A stretch of 64,000 nucleotides of DNA, taken from an uncultured Dehalococcoidia bacterium. GTDB lineage: Bacteria > Chloroflexota > Dehalococcoidia > Lucifugimonadales > Lucifugimonadaceae. Position 1 is the stretch's first letter, and the number at the start of each line of letters is the position of its first letter. Below are positions 26,500 to 35,734 of the stretch, piece after piece. The notes under the pieces were generated by a model. The model was given only the letters and a program-made list of their open reading frames with translations. It was not told the DNA's origin and searched no databases. The stretch lies in NCBI GenBank assembly GCA_958295935.1, contig OY282385.1, forward strand, positions 1,736,001 through 1,800,000, given 5' to 3'. The position numbers and the translations under genes are program-made.

Positions 26500-28038
26500 T
26501 TAGCCTATGTCGCGTATCACGGTATGAGCCGCATTGTGACCGGGCGCCCCGGTTACTTCGCCGCCGGGGTGTGTGCCGGCTCCGCAGAGGTAAAGGCCGG
26601 AAACGGGCGTGCGATACCCGGAATAACCCGGCAGGGGACGCTTGTCGAACAACTGCCCGGGTTCCATGTCCAGGTGCCGGATGTTGCCGTCTGTCATGCC
26701 GATGCGCTGGCTAATGTCGAGTGGCGTGTACAACTCCCACTCTAGAATGGAACTGCGGATGTCTGGCGCATACTTTTCCAGCTCGTCGAGGATGGCATTG
26801 CCCATGTCTTGCTTTATCTCAGTCCAATTGCCTTGGCGCAGCCTGAACGGCTGGTACGTAACCCAGGCGGACATCACGTGTCCGCCTGAAGGCGCAAGCG
26901 TAGGATCCAAGACCGTGGGGATCTGCAACTGCATGAGGGGAAAGCGCGTCGGCCTGCCTGCCATAGCGTCGCGCCAACTGGACTCTATGTAGTCCAGAGA
27001 GGGCATCACGCGCACCATCGCGGAAAGCGATTGGTCGTCTTCCGGGTCTAGGTACCTCGAAAAGTCCGGCAGGCGGTCGAGCGCTGCGTGGAGCTTCAGA
27101 GAGGCTGAATGGGTGGATAAAGACCTGACTTGCCGGACGAATGCAGGGGGCAGGGCGTCCTCGTCCAGCAGGCGCAGGAAAGTGGACTTGGGGTCCGCGT
27201 TGGACAGAACAAGCGAGGACTCCACCTCCTCGCCTGAATCGAGTATCACGCCTGCGACGCGCCCGTCATCTACGATTATCCTGCTAACCCAGCTGTTTGT
27301 GCGTATATCGGCTCCCGCCTCCGCGGCCGAGGACGCCATGGCCTGGGTGACGCCGCCCATACCGCCGCGCACGATACCAAAATCTTCGTGCGGAGTGAGC
27401 AGGCCCATCTTGAAATAAGCTTGGGTCAGCGCACTGCCCGGCCGGGAAATATCGCCATAATCGCTTGAGCCCAGGGCCGCCGCCGCTATCCGGGTGTCGC
27501 TGAAGAAACATTCGGCGATAGCGCGCGCCGGGGTGTTCAGCAAGGTGTCCCACACCTCGCTTGCCGGTGAACCGGCAAGATCCTTGGAAACCTGCTCGAA
27601 CGATGGGGGAGCGGACAGGAAGTAGCGTTGAAGTATCTCGGCGGCCTGCTTCCAAAAGTCTGTCCACCGGGAGTAGGCATTTAGGTTCGAGGGTGATATG
27701 CGCGCCACCTCTTCATCCGTCCGCCTAGGATCATGCCAAAGTTTGATGCGCTCGCCGTCCGTATAGACGAACAGGGCTGTGGGATCCAGGGGGTAGACGT
27801 GCAGACCGTGGCGCCGCAGGTCCATGTCGTCGATGATGACACGCTGGAGCATGTGGCAAAGGTAGGCACAGGCGCCGATTCGATAGCCCGGTAGCAACTC
27901 CTCAGTAATCGCGCCGCCCCCAACCTGGTCGCGACGTTCCAGGACCATGACCTCCATGCCGGCCCGAGCGAGGTAGAAGGCGGCGGTCAGTCCGTTATGT
28001 CCACCGCCGATGACTATGCACGTGTCCCGTTGCGCCAC
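26500..28038 (-). CDS. Phytoene-desaturase-like FAD-dependent oxidoreductase
   Basis: A 512-residue member of the NAD(P)/FAD amine-oxidase/phytoene-dehydrogenase group. The N-terminal Rossmann motif CIVIGGGHNG is followed by AGMEVMVLERRDQVGGGA, and the C-terminal FAD contact region reads GLYLCGAGTHPGGEVTGAPGHNAA. These features match the group often called PYROXD2-like, whose substrates are mostly unknown; carotenoid desaturation is possible but no crt genes are nearby. The GTG at 28038 has GGAGG 6 bases upstream; an open frame extends 31 codons further but is compositionally odd (Arg/Gly/Ser). Two tandem 15-bp repeats lie 36 bases upstream. Confidence 0.85.
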   Translation of the reverse strand: MAQRDTCIVIGGGHNGLTAAFYLARAGMEVMVLERRDQVGGGAITEELLPGYRIGACAYLCHMLQRVIIDDMDLRRHGLHVYPLDPTALFVYTDGERIKLWHDPRRTDEEVARISPSNLNAYSRWTDFWKQAAEILQRYFLSAPPSFEQVSKDLAGSPASEVWDTLLNTPARAIAECFFSDTRIAAAALGSSDYGDISRPGSALTQAYFKMGLLTPHEDFGIVRGGMGGVTQAMASSAAEAGADIRTNSWVSRIIVDDGRVAGVILDSGEEVESSLVLSNADPKSTFLRLLDEDALPPAFVRQVRSLSTHSASLKLHAALDRLPDFSRYLDPEDDQSLSAMVRVMPSLDYIESSWRDAMAGRPTRFPLMQLQIPTVLDPTLAPSGGHVMSAWVTYQPFRLRQGNWTEIKQDMGNAILDELEKYAPDIRSSILEWELYTPLDISQRIGMTDGNIRHLDMEPGQLFDKRPLPGYSGYRTPVSGLYLCGAGTHPGGEVTGAPGHNAAHTVIRDIG

Positions 28039-28481
28039 GCTGAACCTCCGATGCCGGGATGCCACTTTACCCTCACGCGAACCGCCGGCACGCGAACCGC
28101 CGGAAGCGGCCTTCATCCTGACTCCACGCACGAGCGTTTATCGGGAGGCGCGCCGGCCAACCTCGACTATACCTGTACTCGCGGCGCCAACGCGACAGTG
28201 AATATTCCACGCCGATTGAGTAGACTTGTTGAAAGGAAAAGCGAGCGGATCGATTTCGCAGGCTGCCAGAGTGGGCTGTCGAACACCCTGCGAGCACTCC
28301 CTGTCGTTGATCCATTCAACCGGCTGCCGGATAGGGATTACCGCCGTGGGACCTGACCGGGCGAGACCGAGACGCTGCGCGGTGAACTGATGGCCTTGAA
28401 CAAAGGCTTGAGCCAAGTCTGCGTTTCACGCGGCAACTTCCGTATCAGGTTGTACCAAAAAACCGGGATGTACCGAAGGTG
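28039..28481. other. Divergent intergenic region, oxidoreductase / lipoprotein hydrolase
   Basis: No gene is supported. It holds a tandem 15-bp repeat (listed separately) close to the leftward gene. ATTCCACGCCG near 28204 recurs near 30687 upstream of the first SelA-like gene. Confidence 0.35.
28074..28103. repeat. Tandem direct repeat, 2 x 15 bp
   Basis: CACGCGAACCGCCGG occurs twice head-to-tail without a spacer, 36-65 bases upstream of the GTG of the oxidoreductase gene. The position and exact duplication suggest a regulator binding site or a recent slippage product. Confidence 0.6.
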
Positions 28482-30311
28482 ATGCTGAAGAACCTTGTGA
28501 CGACCTTCATAGTCTCGATAGGGTGGTTGCTCTTGCTGAGCTGTGATTTTGGCGGAACAGAAATCCCTACTTCACCTGTGGAAGAGAATACCGGTAAGGT
28601 TGCTCCGACGATGATCAGCAAGGACGCTATGTGTTCTACCTCTCTTGAACAGTACGTGCAGCGAGGAAAGTACGAAGTTGGTGTGAGGACCCTGTACTTC
28701 CACGATCCGAGCAGACAGTTTGACAGTTGGAACGCCCGACATGCGTCCAATGGATACAAGGCAGTTATCGAGGAAATCAATGCGTCCGGTGAGAATCAGA
28801 TCGTTGTGGCTCATATGTGGTACCCGGTCGATGCGGGAGATTCGACGCGCGAAACTACTCTTGAAGATTTTTCGTACAGCGATAGCAGGCTGGTCAAGAA
28901 CGCCTACGAGTCCGGTCTGCAGTTCGCCCTCTACGGCCTGACCAGTGAGGAAGGGACAGGCGCAGGTGTCTCTTCCGATCAAGAAAGTCGTTCAGAGCTT
29001 TGGGATGAGGTAAAGAGGCGGCTTATCAATTCACTCCATCAGGCGCCTATAGCCGACGGCAACTTTCCGATTGTCATAGCGGCCCACGGGTTAGGTGGAA
29101 ACTCTTTTGGATGGATGACGTTTGCAGAGTATTTTGCGAGTCGCGGCTACGTGGTAGTGGCCCCCAATTTCATCTCGGATAGCTCATTGCCCAACGTGCT
29201 GGATAGCCCGGATTCCAGACATGCTCAGGCGACAGGCCTGGAGGCGGTAGACCGCGCATATCGAACCATATTCGGGGAGTCCAAGGTTATTCCCGGGTTC
29301 TACAAGTATTTCTTTGATTCCGACGGTTCGGCAGGCTTTGGAAATGCCGGAACCCAATCGTCACTGCGCGCTGTACCGGGCGGCGGTCAAAGGGTTGGCG
29401 AGATGATGGGTGAGTTCTTCACACAGCGAGTGGATGATGTCGAGACCATCATTGACGGCCTGGAGATCCTGAATACGGGCAGCGAATCATGCGCTTCGGA
29501 ATACTCGGCGCGGGGTCAATCCAAGCATGGCGCCCAAGTATGCGGTCTCTTCACCGATTCGTTCAACTTGGAAAGTGTTGGCATCATGGGACACTCTCTC
29601 GGCTCCATGACGGCTCAGTTTGCCGTAGCGCGGAGTGACAGAGTGGCCGCGGCAGTCGGATATAACAACGGGCCACCTCGCTACTGGGAGCCGGAAGGTA
29701 TATTCGGGGAAGGCGCTGCCAGGGATGGCCAACCGGCCGGCAATCCCAAGCCGGTCATGCAAATTCACGGATCGGAAGATGCGTTTGTCCAGAGCATATT
29801 TCGCGGTCTTATGTGGAACACCCTGAGCGCGGCAGGCGGAAACCCGGAAGATATTTGGGTGCTTGAGCAGGAAAGAGTCCTACCGACCGATGAGAACCCG
29901 CAGCCAATCGCAAGAAACGCATACAACCGAGCCACAGGCGACAAGGTGATCATCTCAGTCAAGGATGTCGATCACGATTCCCTGGTGAATGATTTCCCTT
30001 CCGTGATTTCTGAACGAACGCCGATAGTAGTGGACGGAACGAAATACTGGAATGCCATTAGGCCAAGTTCGAGGAAGGCAGTGGGGCAAGATGTCCTGAC
30101 AGGTGCGTCCAGCGGTGAATCGTATATTCCTTTGGGCTGGGACACGATCGGGGATTACGAGGCATACATGCCCACTTTCATAAGAAACTACTACACCAAA
30201 AATTGGTTTGATTTCTATCTCAAAGAGGATAAGGAAGGACTTTGCTTTACCGAGAACATCGTTGAAGATAAAGGGATACTGGATATCCGCAGTGATGTCC
30301 GCAGCCCGTAA
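28482..30311 (+). CDS. Lipoprotein alpha/beta hydrolase (PAF-acetylhydrolase-like)
   Basis: A 609-residue lipoprotein. Residues 1-20 form a signal peptide ending in the lipobox LLSC (Cys21), so it is probably tethered outside the membrane. The hydrolase core shows FPIVIAAHGLGG, YFASRGYVVVAPNF and the nucleophile elbow GIMGHSLGSMTA. A later VKDVDHDSLV probably holds the catalytic His. This resembles platelet-activating-factor acetylhydrolase and dienelactone-hydrolase relatives, acting on esters. The family's usual length is exceeded by N- and C-terminal extensions. The ATG at 28482 directly follows a GTG; AAGG is close upstream. It stands alone. Confidence 0.75.
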   Translation: MLKNLVTTFIVSIGWLLLLSCDFGGTEIPTSPVEENTGKVAPTMISKDAMCSTSLEQYVQRGKYEVGVRTLYFHDPSRQFDSWNARHASNGYKAVIEEINASGENQIVVAHMWYPVDAGDSTRETTLEDFSYSDSRLVKNAYESGLQFALYGLTSEEGTGAGVSSDQESRSELWDEVKRRLINSLHQAPIADGNFPIVIAAHGLGGNSFGWMTFAEYFASRGYVVVAPNFISDSSLPNVLDSPDSRHAQATGLEAVDRAYRTIFGESKVIPGFYKYFFDSDGSAGFGNAGTQSSLRAVPGGGQRVGEMMGEFFTQRVDDVETIIDGLEILNTGSESCASEYSARGQSKHGAQVCGLFTDSFNLESVGIMGHSLGSMTAQFAVARSDRVAAAVGYNNGPPRYWEPEGIFGEGAARDGQPAGNPKPVMQIHGSEDAFVQSIFRGLMWNTLSAAGGNPEDIWVLEQERVLPTDENPQPIARNAYNRATGDKVIISVKDVDHDSLVNDFPSVISERTPIVVDGTKYWNAIRPSSRKAVGQDVLTGASSGESYIPLGWDTIGDYEAYMPTFIRNYYTKNWFDFYLKEDKEGLCFTENIVEDKGILDIRSDVRSP

Positions 30312-30762
30312 GGCCGCGGAACAAGAACTCAGGAAGGCTTTGTTTCTCTTCGCGCAGGAATAGTGGCGGCGCTAGCGTCTATCCCGGCTCCATCTTGCTG
30401 GTGCAGTGCCTGACTCTCCCCGCGTGCCGGCTTAACTCGCCTGACCCTTCAGTGCCTCCAGCGGACACACCCGGACCGCGCTAACGCTGAATGAACACTC
30501 GTCCAGCCGCGGCCTGCTTGTGGGAACCGCTTACGGCCTTCACGCCTCACACGCTCCGAGTACGCAACCCGTGGAGAAGTCAGCGATTAAATCTTCTACG
30601 AGCATGGATTCCAAATAGATGTTGCGCTTGGCTCTATGTTTTTTTAATCAATGACTGTTTTAGTTTTGCGGAAAGCATCTTCCGAATTCCACGCCGTGGA
30701 GGGATTTGTGCGGTAACATATCATGTCACGAATACGAACGACCCTGGCAGGAAGAAAGAGAC
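30312..30762. other. Intergenic region before the SelA-like pair
   Basis: No gene is supported. The part at 30590-30670 is AT-rich relative to its surroundings (a run of seven T near 30641) and is the likely promoter region. TCCACGCCGTGGA at 30688-30700 is a 6-bp-arm palindrome that could be an operator. Confidence 0.4.
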
Positions 30763-31893
30763 ATGAGCGGACCTGACATCTACGACCGGCTTGGAGTAAC
30801 AAAGGTGATCAACGCCCGCAGCTGGGTCACCAATCTGGGGGGGTCGATCATGCGCCCCGAGGTGTTCGCCGCGATGGAAGAAGCCGGCCAGCACTTCGTA
30901 GACATGGACGAGCTCATGCGGGCAGGCGGGAAGGTGGTGGCCAGGGCCTGCGCCGCTGAGGCCGGTATGATCACCGCAGGCGCGGCCGCCGGCAACCTGC
31001 TGATGGCTGCCGCCGCAATAACAGGTACCGACATGGCCAAGGTCGAACGCCTGCCGAACACCAACGGAATGAAAAATGAGTTGGCCATCTTCAAGGCGCA
31101 ACGAAACTCGTACGACCGTACTTTCGAAACCGCAGGCGCCGCACTCGTTGAGGTGGGGATGCCGAAGGCCGCAGCCGGGTACCAGCTCGAGGCGGCAATA
31201 GGAGAGAAGACCGCAGGGGTCGTCTATGTACTAGCTCCCTTCATGGAACGCCCCCTGTCACTTGAAGAGACTATTGAAATCGCGCATTCCAGACAAACTC
31301 CGGTGTTGGTTGACGCCTCAGCCGAAGTGCCCCCGGTAGACAATCTCACGAGGCCCGTCAGGATAGGCGCAGACATGGTGACCTTCTCAGGTGGAAAGGG
31401 AATCTGCGGCCCACAGAACTCCGGCCTGCTAGCAGGCCGGGCCGATCTCATTGAAGCGGCCTACCTGAACTATCTTCCGCTGGGAGCGCCGAGGTCCGGA
31501 ATCGCTCGACCTGCCAAAGTCTCTAAAGAGACAATCGTCGGACTCATCACAGCCATAGAACTCTTTCTGGAGACTGATCATCAGGCCGTGTGGGAAGTAT
31601 GGCGCCGGCAGGGACAGCACATCGTAGACCGCGTTCGCGCCGTGCCAGGGCTGCGAGTCGTGATCGAGGAGAGCGAAAACCGGCAGGGACCACAGCCCGT
31701 GGTCTACTTCGAGTTCGACTGGAAAGGCCCATCCCCCGCCGAGGTGCGGGAGATGCTAGCCGAGGGAGACCCGCCGGTGTTTGTGGGTTCGGGCGGCTAC
31801 GGCGATGAGATCAACATACCCATAGTGAACGTGCGACCTGGCGAAGAACAGATCATCGCCGACCATCTCTTGGCCGCGTTGACCGGCAACTGA
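30763..31893 (+). CDS. SelA-like PLP-dependent enzyme (first of tandem pair)
   Basis: A 376-residue fold-type I PLP enzyme of the SelA-related/D-glucosaminate-6-phosphate ammonia-lyase group. Seen: VINARSWVTNLGGSIMRPEV, the PLP-binding AGMITAGAAAGNLL, the PVLVDASAEVPP Asp strand, and the Schiff-base lysine in FSGGKGICGPQNSG. It lacks the N-terminal domain of true selenocysteine synthase and no selenium genes are present, so a sugar- or amino-acid lyase role is more likely. The start is the ATG at 30763, with GGAAGAAAGAG upstream. The next gene is a clear paralogue only 8 bases downstream. Confidence 0.82.
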   Translation: MSGPDIYDRLGVTKVINARSWVTNLGGSIMRPEVFAAMEEAGQHFVDMDELMRAGGKVVARACAAEAGMITAGAAAGNLLMAAAAITGTDMAKVERLPNTNGMKNELAIFKAQRNSYDRTFETAGAALVEVGMPKAAAGYQLEAAIGEKTAGVVYVLAPFMERPLSLEETIEIAHSRQTPVLVDASAEVPPVDNLTRPVRIGADMVTFSGGKGICGPQNSGLLAGRADLIEAAYLNYLPLGAPRSGIARPAKVSKETIVGLITAIELFLETDHQAVWEVWRRQGQHIVDRVRAVPGLRVVIEESENRQGPQPVVYFEFDWKGPSPAEVREMLAEGDPPVFVGSGGYGDEINIPIVNVRPGEEQIIADHLLAALTGN

Positions 31894-31901
31894 CCGCTCT
31901 T

Positions 31902-33050
31902 TTGGCCGTGCCGCGCCTCAGAACGCCTCAGCCATACGCAAGACTCGGCGTCAGGCCGGTAATCAACGCCCAGAGCTGGGTCACCGCCTTGGGCGGAAGC
32001 GTCATGCGGCCGGAGGTCCTCCAGGCCATGAGCGAGGCGGCGTCCTGTTTCGTGGACATGGTCGAACTCAACCGCGCCGCCGGTAAGGTGGTGGCCCGCG
32101 CCTGCGGCGCGGAAGGCGGGATGGTCACGGCGGGAGCGTCTGCGGCAGGGACAATCGCGGTAGCGGCCTGCATGACCGGCTCTGACCGCGCTAAAGTGGA
32201 GCAACTCCCAGACTCCACCGGCATGAAGAATGAGGTGTTGCTCTTCACCGGCGAGCGCAACCGTTACGACATGGCATTCGAACTGCCTGGAGCGCGCATT
32301 GTCGAGTGGGGAATCGCGGGCGGAGCGTCGCCATATCAACTCGACGCAGCGATTGCCGAGCGCACCTGCGCCGTGGTGACCGTGTTCCAGCCTTTGCTCG
32401 CACGCGGCCTGGCTGTGAGTGAAGTGTGCGAAGTGGCCCACGCACGTGGAACGCCGGTCATCGTCGACGCCGCGGCCGAAGTTCCGCCCCTGGATAATCT
32501 CACTCGCTTTGTTCGGGAGGGCGCGGACCTCGTGTTCTTCTCCGGAGGTAAAGGTATAGGCGGCCCGCAGAATGCCGGACTGCTCGCAGGGCGAAGCGAC
32601 CTCGTGGAGGCTGCGTACCTCAATGCTCTCAACCTGGACGCGCCGCGCGCCGGCGTGGGCCGAGGTATGAAGGCGTCCAGGGAGTCCATAGTAGGAATGG
32701 TTACCGCGGTGGAGCTTCTTCTGGAATCGGACGAAGAGGCGTTGTACCGGGGATGGATGGACAAGGCCGCCCACGTGCACGCGCGGCTGGACGGTATAGA
32801 AGGTCTGAGGATAGTCATCGAAGAACCCGGCCCCGACCGGCACGGGCCTCAGCCGGTGATCTACTTCGAGCCGGACTGGACGGGCCCATCCCCAGCCGAA
32901 GTGCGCCGCCGTCTGCTCGACGGGGAGCCGCCCATACACGTAGGTTTCGGCTACTATGCCGATGAGGTGAACATCGTCGTAGTGTGCCTGCAGGACGGGG
33001 AAGAAGAGGTCGTTGCGACTCGCTTGCTTGGTATTCTCAACTCCCGATAG
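31902..33050 (+). CDS. SelA-like PLP-dependent enzyme (second of tandem pair)
   Basis: A 382-residue paralogue of the preceding gene, aligning end to end: VINAQSWVTALGGSVMRPEV, GGMVTAGASAAG, VIVDAAAEVPP and the lysine motif FSGGKGIGGPQNAG. The tails GPSPAEVR and the GF/GSGGYY region before the C-terminus also match. It starts at a TTG at 31902 or a GTG at 31908, both directly after the upstream stop, so the two are translationally linked. Two such subunits may form one heteromeric enzyme, or two enzymes with related substrates. Confidence 0.8.
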   Translation: MAVPRLRTPQPYARLGVRPVINAQSWVTALGGSVMRPEVLQAMSEAASCFVDMVELNRAAGKVVARACGAEGGMVTAGASAAGTIAVAACMTGSDRAKVEQLPDSTGMKNEVLLFTGERNRYDMAFELPGARIVEWGIAGGASPYQLDAAIAERTCAVVTVFQPLLARGLAVSEVCEVAHARGTPVIVDAAAEVPPLDNLTRFVREGADLVFFSGGKGIGGPQNAGLLAGRSDLVEAAYLNALNLDAPRAGVGRGMKASRESIVGMVTAVELLLESDEEALYRGWMDKAAHVHARLDGIEGLRIVIEEPGPDRHGPQPVIYFEPDWTGPSPAEVRRRLLDGEPPIHVGFGYYADEVNIVVVCLQDGEEEVVATRLLGILNSR

Positions 33051-33134
33051 CCCGAGTTGCTCGGCCTATGCGGCTACGTGTACGGCCCGGCGTTCTACCA
33101 AGCCTCGTGGATTTCAGTTGACCGAGGCGTAGCC

Positions 33135-34232
33135 TCAGTCGTTGAAGGTGATAACGCCGCGCCCGTCCTCTCCCCGCGCCATGGCGGCGAATCCCTCATT
33201 GGTCTCCTCGAGCGAATATCTGCGCGTGACCAGAGAGTCGATATCCAGTTTGCCCTTGCGGTAGAAGTCCAATAACCGCCGAAAGCTCTCGTGCGGCGGG
33301 GCAGAGCCGTAGAAACTGCCCACCAGCCGCTTCTGGTTGCGCACCATGTCCACCATGTCCACGGGCGCCTCCTCCCCCAGAGCAGGCAGCCCGATCAGAA
33401 CCGCAGTCCCCGCCTTTCGGATGCTGCCGAGCGCTTGGGCTATCACTCCAGGGTTGCCGAAACTGTCGAAGGCGTAGTCCACCCCTCCGCCTGTCAGATC
33501 CAGGATCGCCTCTACCGGGTCGCAATCGCGAGCGTTCAACACGTCGGTGGCGCCGAACTTGTATGCGAACTCCAGCTTGTGCCCGATCACGTCCACCGCG
33601 ATGATGCGGGAAGCGTTCAGCAGGCGAGCGCCCTGGATAACGTTCAAGCCGACTCCACCGCACCCAAACACGGCCACGGTGGCGCCAGCCCGTATGTCCG
33701 GAGCGTTCAAGACGCCGCCGACACCGGTGGTTACCGCGCATCCCACCAGCGCTGCCGACTCCCACGGCATTGGGGCTTCTATCCTGAAGCACGCTTGTTC
33801 AGGCACGACTTGGCTCTCGGCAAACACCCCCAGCTTTTGCATCTGGTACACGCCCAAACCCCCTGAGTCCCGCAGCCGTGTCGTGCCGTCGAAGTGAAGA
33901 CTCGAGGTCTCTCGATGCGTGTCGCATAGGTGGCCATTTCCGATCCGGCAAGATTGGCAGCGGCCGCAACTCGGCGCAAAACTGAGAATCACCGCGTCGC
34001 CGGCGTCCACCGACTCCACGCCATCTCCCACCGACTCGACAATCCCCGACCCCTCGTGGCCCAGGACTATGGGAAGTGGGTACTCGATCATGCCCTCAAT
34101 GACGTGATGGTCGCTGGCGCACAGCCCCGCTGCCATCATGCGAACCCTAACCTCCCCGCGATTCGGTTCCTCCTGGACCAGGTCCTCGACGTCCATCCGC
34201 TGGGAGGGTTTGCGCAGTACGGCTGCTTTCAT
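33135..34232 (-). CDS. Zinc-dependent alcohol dehydrogenase (MDR family)
   Basis: A 365-residue class III-like medium-chain dehydrogenase/reductase. Catalytic zinc ligands Cys38 and His59-Glu60 are present, and the structural zinc is held by Cys89, Cys92, Cys95 and Cys103. The NAD(P) site reads VAVFGCGGVGLNVIQGA followed by IIAVDV with an acidic residue, favouring NAD. It has the extended loop after the structural zinc (about 104-140) typical of the glutathione-/mycothiol-/NDMA-linked group. The start is the ATG at 34232; 20 more codons upstream are unlike the family. It converges on the SelA-like pair and sits beside a sugar-acid dehydratase, so oxidation of a hydroxy compound in the same route is likely but unproven. 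Confidence 0.88.
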   Translation of the reverse strand: MKAAVLRKPSQRMDVEDLVQEEPNRGEVRVRMMAAGLCASDHHVIEGMIEYPLPIVLGHEGSGIVESVGDGVESVDAGDAVILSFAPSCGRCQSCRIGNGHLCDTHRETSSLHFDGTTRLRDSGGLGVYQMQKLGVFAESQVVPEQACFRIEAPMPWESAALVGCAVTTGVGGVLNAPDIRAGATVAVFGCGGVGLNVIQGARLLNASRIIAVDVIGHKLEFAYKFGATDVLNARDCDPVEAILDLTGGGVDYAFDSFGNPGVIAQALGSIRKAGTAVLIGLPALGEEAPVDMVDMVRNQKRLVGSFYGSAPPHESFRRLLDFYRKGKLDIDSLVTRRYSLEETNEGFAAMARGEDGRGVITFND

Positions 34233-34434
34233 CGATTCCGGCTCCTTCCGAATAATGGTTGTGGAGTCATACTTTACCTTTGCGCCGGTCATCTTGCCGA
34301 ATGGCCGAGCGGTTATGGGCTGGAGCCGGACTCGTTTGCCTTTGTAGAAGCAACAGGATGACGGCCCTGTGATGAGTAACCGTCCGTTCTCATGGCAATC
34401 GCGGGAGTGGGATCGCGAGAAGGATCGAGAAGGA

Positions 34435-35616
34435 TCAAGGATCGCGGGGCGGGGAGAGACCGGCCAGGTGGTACTTCCGCTCGTCCTCCACCGTTCTCAA
34501 CGGCCTCGGAGGGTGACGGTCGTAAGCGTAGTCGCTCAGTTTCGCCTCGTCGATCTCTATCCCGATACCGGGTTCCTTGGGCAGTTCCACGTACCCGTCG
34601 ACCGGTACAAGCGGCTTTACCATCAACTCGTTGCAAACGTCCTGCAACCCGTGAGGGTACTCGTACATGAGGAAGTTGGGCATCACTGCAGAGGCCTGTA
34701 TGCCCGCGGCGAAGGATATGGCGGCGCTATTTGCTCCGTGGGGAGAGACGCCCATGTCGTAGGCCTCGGCCATGGCGGCGATCTGTACGATTTCAAGTAT
34801 GCCGCCGGTATTTGATATGTCCGGGTTGAGGTAGTCGGCAGCGCGCCGCTCGAACACCTCCACAAATCCGCGCCTTCCATACAGGGCCTCGCCGACGGTG
34901 ACCGGTATGTTGAGAGCCTCTTTCACCATGGCGATTCCGCGAATGTTCTCCGGCGGGCATGGCTCCTCGAACCAGTATGGCCTGTACTTTTCGATCATCC
35001 GGCCCACTTTGATGGCCTCGATGGGCGACAGCCGCCGGTGTACCTCTATGAGAATTTCCACTCTTGGCCCTACTGCCTCCCGCACTGCGGCGACTTTCGC
35101 CGCGGCCAATTCGAGGTCTACGTCGTCCACGAACGACCTCCACGGACCGGGGAATGGGTCGAATTTCAGTGCGTTGTAGCCGAGCCTCACCGACTCCAGA
35201 GCGCTGTTTGCGCACTCTTCAGGGGTGTCGCCGGCCGCACCGCCGCCGTATACGCGCAGCATGGGCCGCACCGCGCCGCCCAGCAGGTTGTACACGGGCT
35301 GATCCAGAGCCTTGCCGGTGATGTCCCACATTGCGATCTCCAGTCCGCTCACCGCGCTGTACGTGTCCATGGAGCCCCGCTTGAGGAACATGTCCTCATA
35401 GGCCCAGCGTCTAAAGTGGCCGATATGCATGGGATTGCGACCGATCAGGTAGCGCTTCATCTCCTCGACGTGGGCTGTAATCGCTATGTCGCGGTCGAGT
35501 TGGGTATACGCTTCGCCCCATCCCACGATCCCGTCTTCGGTCGTCACCTTGACGAACACCCAGTTCTTGCTCTGGGGCGGATGTACTATGAACGTCTCGA
35601 TGTCCTGGATTTTCAT
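34435..35616 (-). CDS. Galactonate-dehydratase-like enolase-superfamily protein
   Basis: A 393-residue member of the mandelate racemase/muconate lactonizing group, dehydrating sugar acids. The capping domain (1-130) has FVKVTTEDGIVGWGEA. The barrel shows metal ligands Glu191 (in EVHRRL), Glu217 (in WFEEPCPPEN) and Glu243 (in VGEALYGR), with His193 and His293 (SPHGANS) as acid/base residues. This layout is that of D-galactonate dehydratase (DgoD), except that the first ligand is Glu where DgoD has Asp. The exact acid is not certain. It starts at an ATG divergent from the aldo/keto reductase gene. Confidence 0.85.
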   Translation of the reverse strand: MKIQDIETFIVHPPQSKNWVFVKVTTEDGIVGWGEAYTQLDRDIAITAHVEEMKRYLIGRNPMHIGHFRRWAYEDMFLKRGSMDTYSAVSGLEIAMWDITGKALDQPVYNLLGGAVRPMLRVYGGGAAGDTPEECANSALESVRLGYNALKFDPFPGPWRSFVDDVDLELAAAKVAAVREAVGPRVEILIEVHRRLSPIEAIKVGRMIEKYRPYWFEEPCPPENIRGIAMVKEALNIPVTVGEALYGRRGFVEVFERRAADYLNPDISNTGGILEIVQIAAMAEAYDMGVSPHGANSAAISFAAGIQASAVMPNFLMYEYPHGLQDVCNELMVKPLVPVDGYVELPKEPGIGIEIDEAKLSDYAYDRHPPRPLRTVEDERKYHLAGLSPPRDP

Positions 35617-35734
35617 CTCACCGTTCCTTCTCTAGGGGGATCGGAGTCTGTCATCTTGCGCCGCTCCGGTACTGGTCGCGGCTCACGCGACCTCACACGC
35701 GGAGTTGCGGCTTCTGTACCCTATCAGCAGAATC

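Noticed and set aside
34297-34362. tRNA-Ser-like stretch (ATGGCCGAGCGGTT)
   Set aside because: The D-arm text fits, but no anticodon stem pairs and no TTCGA T-loop or acceptor partner follows.
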